The notes: generated from the letters alone by a model not told the origin. Positions 58,801 through 61,539 are shown, counted from the first letter of the stretch. The stretch is 64,000 nt of DNA from Euleptes europaea (GCF_029931775.1 NC_079325.1:24471461-24535460), one strand, 5' to 3'. Numbers and translations: made by a program.

Positions 58801-61539
58801 TGCAACCACATCCCACTCTGGCATAAAGTTCATTAAGCTTTTGGAAGGAGCTGGTTGAGTTGAGTATTAGGGAATGCGTTTCAGAAATGCTTCCCTTTGC
58901 TGTCACATCGCAACCATGCTGCAGCTGGCAAGCTCAGTGTTTTCCTTACCTTCAGCAACGTCGTCATCCACAGCCCCTTTCACCTGAGAAAAACACCACT
59001 GAATGTCATTCCCTCCTCCTCCGGCTCCTAGAAACAAAACAGAAGTTAAATAAAAGTAGACCCACACCCTGCCCATTAACTCGGGCGCACTCCCGCTTGC
59101 CACTGTAGTAAACACTGATCCTTGGCATGATGCTTGCGGACACAGCCCTGCCCGCCCACAAGAGCTGAACATTTCCAAACCTGAGGAAAACACACAGAAA
59201 CCCTACTGCAAAGTGGTTCTCTCCCACCTACCAGCCCTTCCTGTGTACACGCTACGAAACACATGCACGCACACCCTTTTTGTCAATGAGAAACATCCCA
59301 TGCCAAAATAGTGTGCCGAGTAAAACAAAAAACAGCAGCAGCAAGGAAGTCTTCAGGTTCTCTCCTGCCACACTCAAAACACAAAGAACAGCTTTCAGAG
59401 ACACCACAGATGCCTGCCTACAACTTCCCACCGAGTTCAAATCGCCACCTCTTCCTACCAAACTCACTTTCCAAGTTAACTTTTTCCAACATGGCTACCA
59501 GATGTTCAAATCAGGAACGAAACCATGCCATTTACAAATCCCAAAAGCACCCAATTCTCATCACGGAAGTCCGTTTTCCCCGCCCAAACAAGAGGCTACA
59601 GAAATTGCCCTGAACCCATTACCGCGTACGCAACAAAGTTTGATTAACAGAAAAACCGCCACCCAGAAACCTGAACCGGCTGTTTTAAGGAAATAAATTT
59701 TTAGACAGCCTACCGTAGAAGACGGACCGGAGAGAAAATCTCAAGAACATCACTGGCTCGGCAGAAGGCGATGAATCATCTGAACCCTGGCACCAAAACA
59801 TGCACAAAACACACCACCCATCTCTCTGGCATTTCATTCAGAGCAAGTCACCGGGCTGGGCTCGCACAGGGAAAAAGGATGAAGAAAGCCAAGGCTTATT
59901 CCTGAAAAACTTCTGAGACACTGTGTCAAAATGGAGTGTTCCTCTAAGCCACCACTCCAGAAGTTTTGCTCGCTCGCTCTCCCCTCCCTAAGAGCAATGC
60001 AACAGTTTCATCTTGGCAAAGAAGAAGGGAGGGGACAGCCAGAAGTCTCCCCTCCCCGCACAAGGCTAAGCAAGTTTGAGTGGGGGAAACTTCAAGACAG
60101 AAAGACCGCTCTGAAAGCACGGACAGAAATCTAGAGGCACAGGAAAGCCCAAACAATCCCGCATTCTATTTTAATCTCCCTTTGTTACCTCGCACACAGA
60201 ATCATTTTACCATATCTGGGAATGCGGAAGGATGTTTAGCTGCTGGCTGATATGCATCTTATTGAGACACACCATCCCAAGGCCTAGATCTCCATGATGT
60301 TTCTCTCTGCCACAGATGCATTCAAAAACATACAACAGGTTGCAAGAAAACTCAGGCATGTCCGTCCCCATCCCCCACACAACCTGTTACACCTAAGGCT
60401 TGGATTCTATTCATTAAAACAAAACAAAAAAATCAGAATGAAGCAAGGACAGAGGGGAAGGAGAGAGTACATGGGGGGGGAAAGAAGGGGGGGGATCCTA
60501 CATCCAGCCTCACGTGCCGTTCTTCCTAACGCAAAGCACCCAAAAGGCAACGCCAAGCGCAGGACACGGGTGAAGACGTTCCAAGAAAGAAAAAGAATGT
60601 GCATTCTCCATGCAAAGGCATGCATTTTCAGTTTGTGCATGTGATGATCCAGCATGCAACCTAGAGAAAACGGCAACATGGGACATCTCTTCTAACTAGG
60701 AGCGGCCAGGGAAGCACACTCCACATGCAAGGGAAGGAGATGACTTTTTTGTTTTTTCAAAGCACCAGCATGCAACATCCCGACCGGGTTTTGCCTACGG
60801 GTCAAGCGAAACGGCGCCTCCCCTCTCCCCAAACCAATGGCACTATCTGAAACGTTTTGCAAGCAAGGGCCACCCCTCTCCCGGCCCCAAAATCTACACT
60901 TCAAAGAAACACTCTGCTAAGTAATTCCTGTGCCCAACCACAGAGCCCTGCAGAAAACAACCCCATCTAAACGAAAACGGATGAGACCCTGGACCCGATA
61001 CCCACCCCAACACCCTGCCTGGCAGCAGCGTCTCCCTCAACTTGCCTCCCCGAGAAATCAAGACATCCCTTTCTTTTAAAAAAAAAATGCACGTGAAGCT
61101 CCCCCCCCCTCTTCTTTTTGGTCCAAGCAGGAAACCAAAGGAGGCGATGAGCATGTAAAAAAAAAAAAAGGGAGGGAAAACTAGAAGAGGGGGAAACAAG
61201 AGCAAACACTTGTCTCGGCAGTAACATTCCTGCAGGAAGAGGATGCAACGGAGAGAGACAAGGTGGGAAGAGATTTGCACAAGGTAATAAGCAGCAAGGT
61301 GGGAAGAGATTTGCACAAGGTAATAAGCAGCAGAAGGAAGGGAGGACAGCGGAGACACCCCCCCATCCCCCTCTAAGGGCCGGTCTGCAAAGAGCTGCAC
61401 GCCGCAGCCGTCCAGCTTTGCACGCGCCTCTGCACGCCGGTGCAACAGCCTCCGCTGCCACCACCCCGGAGGCTCCAGAACCGGGCGCCGGCGCGCTCGG
61501 GGGAGAGAGAGGCGGTTCCCCCCCCCCCTTACCTGCCAT
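4557..61539 (-). CDS. PPP2R2A: PPP2R2A gene span: PP2A regulatory subunit B55-alpha, ten coding exons
   Basis: Regulatory B subunit of the PP2A heterotrimer. It binds the scaffold-catalytic AC core and selects substrates (for example mitotic CDK sites, p107, tau) in cytoplasm and nucleus. Exons of 7, 78, 98, 166, 113, 178, 165, 170, 92 and 280 nt join in matching phases to give 448 residues plus stop, one more than the 447 of human, with near-identical sequence. Seven WD40 blade motifs are visible: [14 protein letters not shown] (43-56), [14 protein letters not shown] (111-124), [14 protein letters not shown] (191-204), [15 protein letters not shown] (242-256), [15 protein letters not shown] (300-314), [15 protein letters not shown] (357-371) and [13 protein letters not shown] (431-443). 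The acidic residue corresponding to human D197, reported to contact substrates, is present as D198. Paralogues B55-beta, gamma and delta are excluded by the MAGAGG start and by alpha-type residues throughout (ending QDKVN). The gene is complete and looks functional. Confidence 0.98.
4837..5828 (-). other. PPP2R2A: PPP2R2A intron 9
   Basis: 992-bp intron, GTAAGT to AG. It contains an AT-rich imperfect tandem repeat at about 5520-5572. Otherwise no feature recognised. Confidence 0.9.
5829..5920 (-). CDS. PPP2R2A: PPP2R2A exon 9
   Basis: 92 nt, residues 326-355 plus two bases of S356, starting [14 protein letters not shown] and ending CCWNGSD. Acceptor TTGCAG and donor CAG|GTAAGT are both strong. 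This is the inter-blade segment leading into blade 6. Confidence 0.97.
5921..6921 (-). other. PPP2R2A: PPP2R2A intron 8
   Basis: Intron of 1.0 kb carrying one 5S-derived SINE (6556-6778). The remainder shows nothing recognisable. Confidence 0.9.
6556..6778 (+). mobile_element. 5S rRNA-derived SINE
   Basis: The head matches 5S rRNA (GATCTCGTCAGATCTCAGAA, AGCTAAGCAGGGTC, GTTAGTACTTGGATGGAAGA), covering the internal pol III promoter boxes. The tail GTCGCCATAAGTCGG...GACTTGACGGCACTTTACACACAC resembles BovB LINE 3' ends, and the element ends in a CA-rich tail. It lies antisense to PPP2R2A. The head is diverged and the tail foreign, so it is a SINE and not a 5S gene. Confidence 0.88.
6922..7091 (-). 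CDS. PPP2R2A: PPP2R2A exon 8
   Basis: 170 nt, end of L269 through Q325, [16 protein letters not shown] to RPVETYQ. It holds the blade 5 motif [15 protein letters not shown]. Acceptor TTGCAG, donor CAG|GTAAGC. Identical in residues to the human exon as far as I recall it. Confidence 0.97.
7092..8078 (-). other. PPP2R2A: PPP2R2A intron 7
   Basis: 987-bp intron between exons 7 and 8 with no repeat or RNA gene that I recognise. Confidence 0.85.
8079..8243 (-). CDS. PPP2R2A: PPP2R2A exon 7
   Basis: 165 nt, end of N214 through K268 plus one base. It encodes [16 protein letters not shown] through ALCDRHSK and includes blade 4 ([15 protein letters not shown]). Donor AAC|GTGAGT is good; the acceptor ATCTTTAG has a short pyrimidine tract. 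Confidence 0.97.
8244..9476 (-). other. PPP2R2A: PPP2R2A intron 6
   Basis: 1.2-kb intron beginning with the weak donor GTATCC. It holds a tRNA-type SINE at 8808-9050 and a short GTC/ATC simple repeat near 9187-9212. Confidence 0.88.
8808..9050 (+). mobile_element. tRNA-derived SINE (ATAAATAA tail type)
   Basis: B-box-like GGTTCAAATCC near 8830, the CCACTCTGACATGGAAGCT segment, then the family tail GCTTTGGGTTCCCAATGAAG and GGTATAAATATC...AATAAGAA. The same tail family recurs at 26957, 33975, 42880, 47215, 52535 and 53245. Confidence 0.75.
9477..9654 (-). CDS. PPP2R2A: PPP2R2A exon 6
   Basis: 178 nt, residues 155-213 plus one base of N214. It encodes [17 protein letters not shown] through EITDRSF with blade 3 ([14 protein letters not shown]); the second D is the reported substrate-contact position (human D197). 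The acceptor is strong (TCTTGCAG), but the donor is TTA|GTATCC, lacking G at both -1 and +5. It is the weakest 5' splice site in the gene. Confidence 0.95.
10061..10173 (-). CDS. PPP2R2A: PPP2R2A exon 5
   Basis: 113 nt, end of D117 through R154. It encodes [20 protein letters not shown] through DPTTVTTLR, the close of blade 2 and the following loop. Acceptor ATTTCAG, donor CGG|GTGAGT. Confidence 0.97.
10250..10412 (-). mobile_element. tRNA-Ala-like SINE, diverged, antisense
   Basis: Reverse-complement copy of the family at 36772. Recognisable pieces: ATCAAGGTCAG, CTACTCAGATCGGCA, CTCTCCAGGGTCTC and TGGAGATTGAACCTGAGAC. Strongly diverged, so an old insertion. Confidence 0.7.
10492..10960. repeat. 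Copy 1 of 470-bp direct duplication flanking exon 4
   Basis: 469 bp repeated in the same orientation at 11559-12028 with roughly 95% identity by eye, one copy on each side of exon 4. It includes a poly-A run and TTAAATTAAAAATAG motif. No transposon ends are evident. Confidence 0.92.
11235..11400 (-). CDS. PPP2R2A: PPP2R2A exon 4
   Basis: 166 nt, residues 62-116 plus one base. It encodes [18 protein letters not shown] through [10 protein letters not shown]. Human has ENKIQ where this has ENKTQ. Acceptor CTTTCAG, donor ATG|GTAAGG. The exon is bracketed by two copies of a 470-bp duplication. Loss of this exon would shift the frame. Confidence 0.97.
11559..12028. repeat. Copy 2 of 470-bp direct duplication flanking exon 4
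   Basis: Second copy, in intron 3, starting CAATCTGAAACTAC and ending GTCCTGTCAATATC like copy 1. Unit spacing is 1067 bp, so exon 4 and 598 bp of sequence lie between the copies. Confidence 0.92.
12382..12558. repeat. Foldback element, arms about 88 bp
   Basis: Two near-identical copies of a reptile interspersed repeat joined head to head around GATACAGCTGTATC (centre 12468/12469). The arms run from GAAGAGTCCAGTAGCACC to its complement at GCTACTGAACTCTTC. The same core (AGTCTTTAAGGTGCTACTGG) recurs near 45290 and 47055. I do not assign the family. Confidence 0.85.
13440..14820 (-). mobile_element. L2-type LINE, reverse transcriptase fragment
   Basis: Minus-strand reading gives, in order, the RT signatures [19 protein letters not shown] (about 14545), [12 protein letters not shown] (about 14190), YADDTQL (13980-13962) and [15 protein letters not shown] (about 13590), as in L2/CR1-clade LINEs. 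The frame is broken in places and split by a SINE at 14238-14458. The outer limits are approximate. Confidence 0.82.
14238..14458 (+). mobile_element. tRNA-Ala-like SINE inserted in the L2 LINE
   Basis: The tRNA-like head (GGGGCTGTGGCT, GCATCTGCTTGGCATGG, B box GGTTCAATCCC) is followed by the family body and tail TGGACCAAGGGTCTGATTC and AAGGCAGTTTCATGTG. The LINE resumes on its right side, so the SINE is younger. Confidence 0.85.
14829..15316. other. Intron 3 stretch with G-run, no recognised element
   Basis: Starts with a G-run of about 14 bases, then ordinary AT-rich sequence with no gene or repeat that I can name. Confidence 0.5.
15317..15512 (-). mobile_element. hAT-type MITE (GGTTGCCA family), truncated
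   Basis: Reverse-orientation copy of the element at 42515-42818. Shared blocks include CTCCTGCTATTACAACTGAT, ATGGCCACTTTGGCAATTGG and the end GGCAACCCT. One terminal repeat is missing. Confidence 0.8.
17812..17971 (-). mobile_element. hAT-type MITE (GGTTGCCA family), truncated
   Basis: Second reverse-orientation copy, with GGCAATTGGACTCTATGGCA, the GCCCTCCTCAGGCTCCACCC block and terminal GGCAACCCT. The left part is missing. Confidence 0.8.
18085..18610 (-). mobile_element. CR1-type LINE 3' fragment
   Basis: Antisense CR1-like 3' sequence: GTGGTCCTTTTAGTCCAGCA, ATGTTGCCTCCTAGCACTGG, TCATAGCTAGTAGCCACTGA and TCCATCCTAAATCTACTGCC are common amniote CR1 3' end blocks. Diverged and non-coding. 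Confidence 0.72.
20901..21449 (+). mobile_element. L1 LINE 3' end, 5'-truncated insertion
   Basis: Perfect 19-bp target duplication AAGAAGGGCAGCATTATCT at 20882-20900 and 21450-21468, plus a poly-A tail (21441 onward). The frame 20953-21216 reads as an L1 ORF2 C-terminus ([36 protein letters not shown]). Perfect duplications point to a fairly recent insertion. Confidence 0.88.
21473..21815 (+). mobile_element. hAT-type non-autonomous transposon
   Basis: Begins CAGGGGTGG and ends GGGGACCCCTG, typical hAT termini. It is flanked by 8-bp near-duplicates ATCTACTG (21465-21472) and GTCTACAG (21816-21823). Internal blocks with repeated GCAGCCATTTT-like motifs recur at 29010-29250. Confidence 0.82.
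21983..22080 (-). CDS. PPP2R2A: PPP2R2A exon 3
   Basis: 98 nt, end of A29 through E61. It encodes [20 protein letters not shown] through FQQEQE with blade 1. The acceptor is a tandem CAGCAG: using the first AG keeps Ala29, using the second removes it in frame (exon would then start at 22077). Donor GAG|GTGAGT lies only about 20 bases from an old SINE. Confidence 0.97.
23343..23522 (-). mobile_element. 5S rRNA-derived SINE, truncated
   Basis: The reverse complement reads GGAAGCTAAGCAGGGTCAGC, CCTGGTTAGTGTTTGGATAG and a BovB-like tail (GTTGCCATAAGTTGGCTGCA). It lacks the first part of the 5S head. Confidence 0.82.
23660..24135 (+). mobile_element. CR1-type LINE 3' fragment
   Basis: Sense-strand CR1-like 3' region: TTTATAGAGTTGCTCACGGA, GTGGAGAAAGTAGAAAAGAC, CAGTGGATGTAGTGGGAG and the distal TTGGCTACTGTATGAAAG...CTGATCCAGCG. 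Diverged. Confidence 0.68.
24338..24422. mobile_element. Short palindromic MITE-like repeat
   Basis: An 85-bp element with outer arms GGTGCAATCCTAA...TTAGGATTGCACC and inner inverted pieces around CCATTGGTTTCAATGG. It nearly folds on itself throughout. This repeat is widespread in squamates, but I cannot name its family. Confidence 0.72.
24662..24870 (+). mobile_element. tRNA-Ala-like SINE, diverged
   Basis: The head GAGGCTGTAGCTCAGTGGTA has an A box, and AGGTTCAATTC is the B box. It is followed by weak matches to the body (CTGCCTTTCCTGGGCTAAGG). The tRNA-like head does not close a good cloverleaf and runs into SINE body. Confidence 0.65.
26037..26127 (-). CDS. PPP2R2A: Candidate alternative first coding exon of PPP2R2A (MKCF N-terminus)
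   Basis: Seen: on the gene's strand within intron 2, an ATG at 26127-26125 with A at -3 opens 30 codons. They start [12 protein letters not shown] and end SACFFDQ plus one base, then donor AAG|GTATGG at 26036-26031. The phase (one base left over) is exactly what exon 3 requires, giving FFDQ-ADIISTV and a 450-residue protein. An in-frame ATG lies 12 codons upstream (26163; [12 protein letters not shown], strongly basic) in weaker context. Known, from memory: the B55-beta2 isoform of PPP2R2B replaces the usual N-terminus with a sequence starting MKCF, containing NTI and ending in Ser/Cys-rich residues, and it targets mitochondria. Inferred: this is the equivalent exon of the alpha gene. No transcript evidence is available here; a chance open frame is the alternative. 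Confidence 0.5.
26170..26960 (-). promoter_or_regulatory. PPP2R2A: GC-rich intronic stretch, candidate alternative promoter / 5' exon
   Basis: A repeat-free block within intron 2 that is clearly GC- and CpG-richer than its surroundings, just upstream of the MKCF exon in transcript sense. It contains a second good donor-like site on the minus strand, AAG|GTATGT (exon end 26609). No open frame suitable for exon 3 ends at that donor, so it would be non-coding or unused. A promoter role is inferred from composition and position only. Confidence 0.4.
26961..27172 (-). mobile_element. tRNA-derived SINE (ATAAATAA tail type)
   Basis: Antisense: CTCCCAACAGGGTCCCAAAG, TCCTCCCAACAACCTTGTGG, CCCAAGGTCACCCAGAGAGC and a tRNA head ending ACTATACCACACCGGCTTC. 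Confidence 0.75.
27410..27530. repeat. Interspersed repeat fragment, family unresolved
   Basis: TTATATCCCACCCTGCCCCC, AGCGCTCAGGGTGGCTAA and the following ACAATCATTAAAAGCAATAC resemble a common squamate 3' tail sequence. A short SINE tail fragment lies just before it (27355-27400). Confidence 0.45.
27705..27955 (-). mobile_element. tRNA-derived SINE (tail CCATGGGGTGATGTCA type), diverged
   Basis: Same family as the full copy at 32804-33103. Shared blocks: GCACCAGGTCAATACTGACC, GTGATGTCATATCATCACGT, CTCGGAAGGATGGAAGGATG and CTTGGGTCACGAGCAGAGCT. Confidence 0.8.
28840..28905 (+). mobile_element. CR1 LINE terminal fragment
   Basis: GGTGGTCCCTTCCAACTCTA followed by TGATTCTA, the characteristic CR1 3' terminus with its ATTCTATG octamer. 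Confidence 0.65.
29010..29250 (+). mobile_element. hAT-type MITE fragment
   Basis: Related to 21473-21815, as shown by CCTCCATGGCAGCCATTTTG, GAGTGCCCACAGTCTCAACA and GGTTGGGGACCCCG. The left end is degraded. Confidence 0.65.
29545..29672 (+). mobile_element. tRNA-Ala-like SINE, diverged
   Basis: TGACCAGAGCACTTGCTTTG, B box GCAGGTTCAAATCC, ATATTTCCAGCAAAAG and TGCCGGAGTCCCTGGAAACC follow the family order with many changes. Confidence 0.55.
30408..30572 (+). mobile_element. tRNA-Ala-like SINE, 5'-truncated
   Basis: Starts at the B box (GGTTCAATCCCCGGCATCTC) and runs through to GGCAGCTTCATGTGTTCCAT. Close to the consensus seen at 36772. Confidence 0.85.
31000..31262 (-). mobile_element. tRNA-derived SINE with BovB-like tail
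   Basis: Antisense copy: tail complement CTCAAGTCACAGTTGACTTA, then TGGTGACCCC, body GTTTGCCATCGCCTGCTTCC, and tRNA head with GGGATTCGAACCTGG (B box) ending CACTATGCCACGCTGGCTC. Confidence 0.82.
31957..32133. mobile_element. hAT-type MITE, complete
   Basis: 177 bp with termini CAGGGGTGTCAAACATACGG and GGGTTCAACACCCCTG and target duplication CTCTATGG / TTCTATGG (31949-31956, 32134-32141; one mismatch). Confidence 0.85.
32737..33314. mobile_element. hAT-type transposon with a nested SINE
   Basis: Termini CAGGGCTTCTTAAACTTTTT and AGTTTAAGAAGCTTTG are inverted repeats. The perfect 8-bp duplication CTCTAGAT lies at 32729-32736 and 33315-33322. The element proper is about 270 bp; the rest is the SINE at 32804-33103. 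Confidence 0.88.
32804..33103 (-). mobile_element. tRNA-derived SINE inside a hAT element
   Basis: Antisense: GGTAAAGGTCCCCTGTGCAA, CCATGGGGTGATGTCACATC, CGGAAGGATGGAAGGCTGAG and head ending CTCTGCGCCACGGGGCTC. Flanked by TAGGTATAT duplicates (32795-32803, 33104-33112). Confidence 0.85.
33975..34185 (-). mobile_element. tRNA-derived SINE (ATAAATAA tail type), diverged
   Basis: TTTATTTATACCCCAGCTTT, CACAATGGGGACCCAGCTTA, ATCGCCCAGCAAGCTTTCAC, B box GGGGATTCGAACCTGAG. Confidence 0.75.
35514..35722 (+). mobile_element. tRNA-Ala-like SINE
   Basis: Full-length-looking copy: GGATGCTGTGGCTCAATGGT, GCTTGGCATGCAGAAGGTCC, GTTCAATCTCTGGCATCTCC and tail GGTCTGATTCAGTATAAGGC. It is joined directly to a CR1 fragment. 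Confidence 0.88.
35750..35850 (+). mobile_element. CR1-type 3' fragment
   Basis: GGCACCTGGTTGGCCACTGT, GCTGGACTTGATGGGCCC and GGTCTGATCCAGCATGGC, as in squamate CR1 3' ends. Confidence 0.7.
36235..36262. repeat. C-run in intron 2
   Basis: A homopolymer C run of about 13 bases at 36246-36258. Many similar G or C runs of 10-18 bases occur through the window (for example 16045, 46086, 51387). They look like simple-sequence tracts with no further function shown. Confidence 0.5.
36772..36982 (+). mobile_element. tRNA-Ala-like SINE, near consensus
   Basis: GGGGGCAGTGGCTCAGTAGT head, GCATGCAGAAGGTCCCAGGC, body TCCAGTTAAAGGGACTAGGC and tail TTTGATGGACCAAGGGTCAG through GGCAGCTTCATGTGTTC. Confidence 0.88.
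38648..38950 (+). mobile_element. tRNA-derived CORE-SINE (MIR-like)
   Basis: Head CAGCATGGTGTAGTGGTTAA (A box) and GGGTTTGATTCC (B box). The core GGGTGACCATGGGCAAGTTA resembles the MIR/CORE segment. Tail AAGTCGGCATATAAAAACCA, CTCTTCGTC. Confidence 0.85.
41562..41813. repeat. GC-rich hairpin-forming tandem units
   Basis: Two and a half units of about 100 bp (41562-41665, 41666-41764, 41765-41810). Each unit starts GAGTTTAAAGACCCCC and ends with its inverted partner GGGGGTCTTGAAA...GCTC, around a CTTCCAGGGAGTCCCTAGAA core. They are highly alike and unlike the AT-rich neighbourhood. Confidence 0.8.
41814..41917. repeat. Near-perfect GC-rich inverted repeat
   Basis: Arms of about 47 bp: AGTTTAACCTCCCCCC...CGGTCCCGAGGCTCAG faces CTGAGCCTCGGGACCG...GGGGAGGTTAAACT around a short loop near 41866. 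It directly follows the tandem units and is followed by another partial unit and a CGAAT-rich stretch to about 42120. Confidence 0.85.
41918..42120. repeat. Partial unit and CGAAT-rich tail of the hairpin array
   Basis: Continues with CTGCTCTGCGCTGCC and CCAGGGTCTCCCTGGAAACC, then a stretch with repeated CCGAAT/GAATTC-like motifs (TTCGGTCGAATTGATTTGG, TGCCGAATTTCCCGGATCTG, GCCGAATTTTGCCGAATCCG). CpG-rich. An open frame across it on the minus strand has no recognisable protein content. Confidence 0.65.
42515..42818 (+). mobile_element. hAT-type MITE (GGTTGCCA family), complete
   Basis: Terminal inverted repeats TAGGGTTGCC / GGCAACCCTA and perfect 8-bp target duplication GTCATCAG (42507-42514, 42819-42826). 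It is the complete 304-bp reference for the truncated copies at 15317 and 17812. Confidence 0.9.
42880..43115 (+). mobile_element. tRNA-derived SINE (ATAAATAA tail type)
   Basis: Head AGAGCCAGAGTGGTGTTGTT, B box GCTCAAATCCCCACTCTGCC, body CTGGGCGATCTTGGGCTGTC and tail CACTTTGGGTCCCCATTGGA. Confidence 0.82.
43470..43552 (+). mobile_element. CR1 LINE terminal fragment
   Basis: TCTGCATTGGGCAGGGGGTT, GGACTGGATGGCCCCTTCC and terminal AACTCTATGATTCTATA with the CR1 octamer. Confidence 0.75.
43816..43845. repeat. TG microsatellite
   Basis: Interrupted (GT)n of about 30 bp, immediately at the 3' end of the adjacent BovB LINE fragment, where such tails are usual. Confidence 0.85.
43846..44027 (-). 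mobile_element. BovB (RTE) LINE 3' end
   Basis: The minus strand encodes the typical RTE C-terminus: [20 protein letters not shown], then [20 protein letters not shown]. It is followed by the 3' tail GTCACCATGAGTCGGAAGCA, CATGACGGCACTTCACACAC. It is 5'-truncated. Confidence 0.85.
44195..44280 (+). mobile_element. tRNA-Ala-like SINE fragment
   Basis: GAGCATCTCCAGTTAAAGGA, then AAGGCCCCGGAGAATCAATG in family order. Head and tail are missing. Confidence 0.55.
44820..45182 (+). mobile_element. CORE-SINE split by a MITE
   Basis: CORE-SINE blocks CCACATGAGCAGCAAAGGCT, CTTGGGCTAGTCACAGTTCT and GAGCTCTCTCA resume after the insert with GTCCCACCTACCTCATAGGG, TAGAGAAAGTCAGCATACAA and CTCTTCTTCTT. The 5' end is truncated. 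Confidence 0.85.
44933..45064. mobile_element. Harbinger-like MITE nested in a SINE
   Basis: 132 bp with about 47-bp inverted repeats (GGGCGAAAACACATGG... facing ...CCATGAGTTTTCACCC; inner TTTCAGCCAGGA / TCCTGGCTGAAA) and 3-bp duplication TCA on both sides. Removing it restores SINE sequence. The 3-bp duplication suggests PIF/Harbinger, though the family is not confirmed. Confidence 0.78.
45285..45412. repeat. Reptile interspersed repeat with hairpin core
   Basis: GGGCAGCCGTGCTAGTCTGT, then inverted pieces AAGAGTCCAGTAGCACC and AAGGTGCTACTGGACTCTTG around TTTGTTAGTCTTT. Same family as 12382 and 47055. Confidence 0.75.
45440..45880 (+). mobile_element. L2-type LINE 3' fragment
   Basis: Diverged 3' coding remains typical of L2: GGCTGTGGAACCACCTTCCT, CAGGAACAGCTGCAAGATGC and CACCTTTTCCAAGTG. 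No intact frame. Confidence 0.5.
46512..46815 (-). mobile_element. tRNA-derived CORE-SINE (MIR-like)
   Basis: Full-length-looking antisense copy from AGAAGAGTTGGTTTTTATAT through AGCCCAAGG-type core to CGCTCTTAACCACTACTCCA. Same family as 38648 and 57056. Confidence 0.86.
47055..47185. repeat. Reptile interspersed repeat fragment
   Basis: GGGGTAGCCTTATTAGTCTT, AACAGGAGTCCAGTGGCACC, TTAAAAAGACTAAGAACCCG and CGCTCACTTCCTCAGGTACA. Related to 12382 and 45285. Confidence 0.7.
47215..47442 (-). mobile_element. tRNA-derived SINE (ATAAATAA tail type)
   Basis: CCCCACTCTTCTCCCCAATG, GGGACCCAAAGCGGCTTATA, B box GGGATTCGAACCTAGG and head ACTAACCACTACACCACATC. Confidence 0.83.
47470..47900 (+). mobile_element. 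L2-type LINE C-terminal fragment
   Basis: The plus strand reads [17 protein letters not shown] near 47503 and then [17 protein letters not shown], an L2 ORF2 C-terminal signature. It is interrupted by an A-run and decayed downstream (CTACCCCCTGCTCTTTGGTA). Confidence 0.75.
48365..48625 (-). mobile_element. CR1-type LINE 3' fragment
   Basis: Antisense CR1: CTAATATCCACCTTTCCGTC, TATCATGTACCCCCTCAACC and CTCTTCTCCAGGCTAAACAT. A CCTCCTCTTCTCC segment is tandemly doubled near 48581-48605. Confidence 0.8.
48825..48930 (-). mobile_element. CORE-SINE fragment
   Basis: AAGGTCACCCGGCAGGTTTC, AATCAAACCCAGTTCTCCAG and head ATCACTATACCACACTGGCT. Only the 5' half is present. Confidence 0.75.
49825..50095 (+). 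mobile_element. tRNA-derived CORE-SINE (MIR-like)
   Basis: ACTGTAATCTGGAGAACCGG, a duplicated stretch around the B box (GATTTGATTCC and GGTTTGATTCC), TTGGGCTAGTCACAGTTCTC, and tail AAGTCAGCATATAAAAACCA. Confidence 0.84.
52405..52520 (+). mobile_element. Non-LTR reverse transcriptase fragment
   Basis: The plus strand encodes [19 protein letters not shown], a non-LTR reverse transcriptase palm motif with intact YADD. It is too short to assign to a clade. Confidence 0.6.
52535..52765 (-). mobile_element. tRNA-derived SINE (ATAAATAA tail type), diverged
   Basis: TTTATACCCTGCGTTTCTCC, CAACGGGGACCCAATGCAGC, CACAACACCCTGAGAAGCAG and a worn head near 52750. Confidence 0.75.
53245..53395 (+). mobile_element. 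tRNA-derived SINE 3' part
   Basis: AACCTACCTCTCAGGGTTGC, GTGAGGATAAAATGTAGATG, TTTGGGTCCCCAATGGGGAA and TATAAATGAAGTAAAATAAT tail. The head is missing. Confidence 0.78.
54154..54799 (+). mobile_element. L1 LINE 3' end, 5'-truncated insertion
   Basis: Perfect 18-bp target duplication AAGAAATTGGATCCAAGG (54136-54153, 54800-54817) and A-rich tail. The coding part ends with the L1 ORF2 C-terminus, including a Cys-His knuckle [18 protein letters not shown]. The downstream block [20 protein letters not shown] parallels the L1 at 20901. The frame is broken after [11 protein letters not shown]. Confidence 0.9.
55095..55345 (-). mobile_element. CR1-type LINE 3' fragment
   Basis: AGAAGAGCCCTTCTGGATCA, GGGCCATCTATTCCAGAATC, AACCTCATCATATCTCCTCT and AAGATCCTAGACTCTTCAGC, in CR1 antisense order. 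Confidence 0.72.
56695..56885 (+). mobile_element. tRNA-Ala-like SINE, diverged
   Basis: GAGCAAATGGCCAGAGCTCC, TTCTAGGTTCAGTACGTGAC, ATCTCCAGCTAAAAGGATC and CTGCAGGACACCCAGGAGAG then AAGATGCCTTCTTATGTTC. Confidence 0.7.
57056..57357 (+). mobile_element. tRNA-derived CORE-SINE (MIR-like), full length
   Basis: GAGCCAGCATGGTGTAGTGG head, GGGTTTGATTCCCC B box, CTTTGGACTAGTCACAGCTC core, GTGTCTGTTGTGGGGAGAGG, and tail TAGAGAAAATCAGGGTATTA then CTCTTCTTCTGG. Confidence 0.9.
57885..58045 (-). mobile_element. CR1 LINE 3' terminus
   Basis: AGAATCACACAATCATAGAG (complement of the CR1 terminal octamers), TTGGGAGGGACCACCAGGAT, CATCTAGTCCAAACCCCTGC and ACCTCCCCCACACACCCTCA. Confidence 0.82.
58950..59027 (-). 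CDS. PPP2R2A: PPP2R2A exon 2
   Basis: 78 nt, end of G3 through E28 plus one base. It encodes [19 protein letters not shown] and DDDVAE. It has four glycines where human has three, which accounts for the 448-residue length. Acceptor TTTCTAG, donor AAG|GTAAGG. Confidence 0.96.
59028..61532 (-). other. PPP2R2A: PPP2R2A intron 1
   Basis: 2.5-kb intron. It carries the tail of the promoter CpG island at its right end (61380-61532) and a perfect 36-bp tandem duplication at 61260-61331. Unlike the other introns it has no recognisable interspersed repeat, which suggests regulatory constraint. Confidence 0.85.
61260..61331. repeat. Perfect 36-bp tandem duplication in intron 1
   Basis: The unit beginning AAGGTGGGAAGAGATTTGCA and ending TAAGCAGC is present twice head to tail with no differences, so it is recent. 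Confidence 0.92.
61533..61539 (-). CDS. PPP2R2A: PPP2R2A exon 1, coding part (Met-Ala-G)
   Basis: Seven coding bases, ATGGCAG, followed by donor GTAAGG and a long C/G run. With exon 2 this gives MAGAGG, the known B55-alpha start. The bases before the ATG are CGAAC, with A at -3 in good Kozak context. Confidence 0.92.

Larger units (their letters stand above)
22081..58949 (-). other. PPP2R2A: PPP2R2A intron 2 (36.9 kb)
   Basis: The largest intron, accounting for over half the window. Repeats listed separately fill much of it. Stretches where I recognise nothing: 22084-23340, 24870-26030, 28060-28830, 29680-30410, 33320-33970, 37000-38640, 38960-41560, 48930-49820, 50100-52400, 53400-54135, 55350-56690 and 58050-58949. 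Simple repeats: ATT runs near 25709-25733 and 28521-28538. A candidate alternative first exon lies at 26037-26127. Confidence 0.9.
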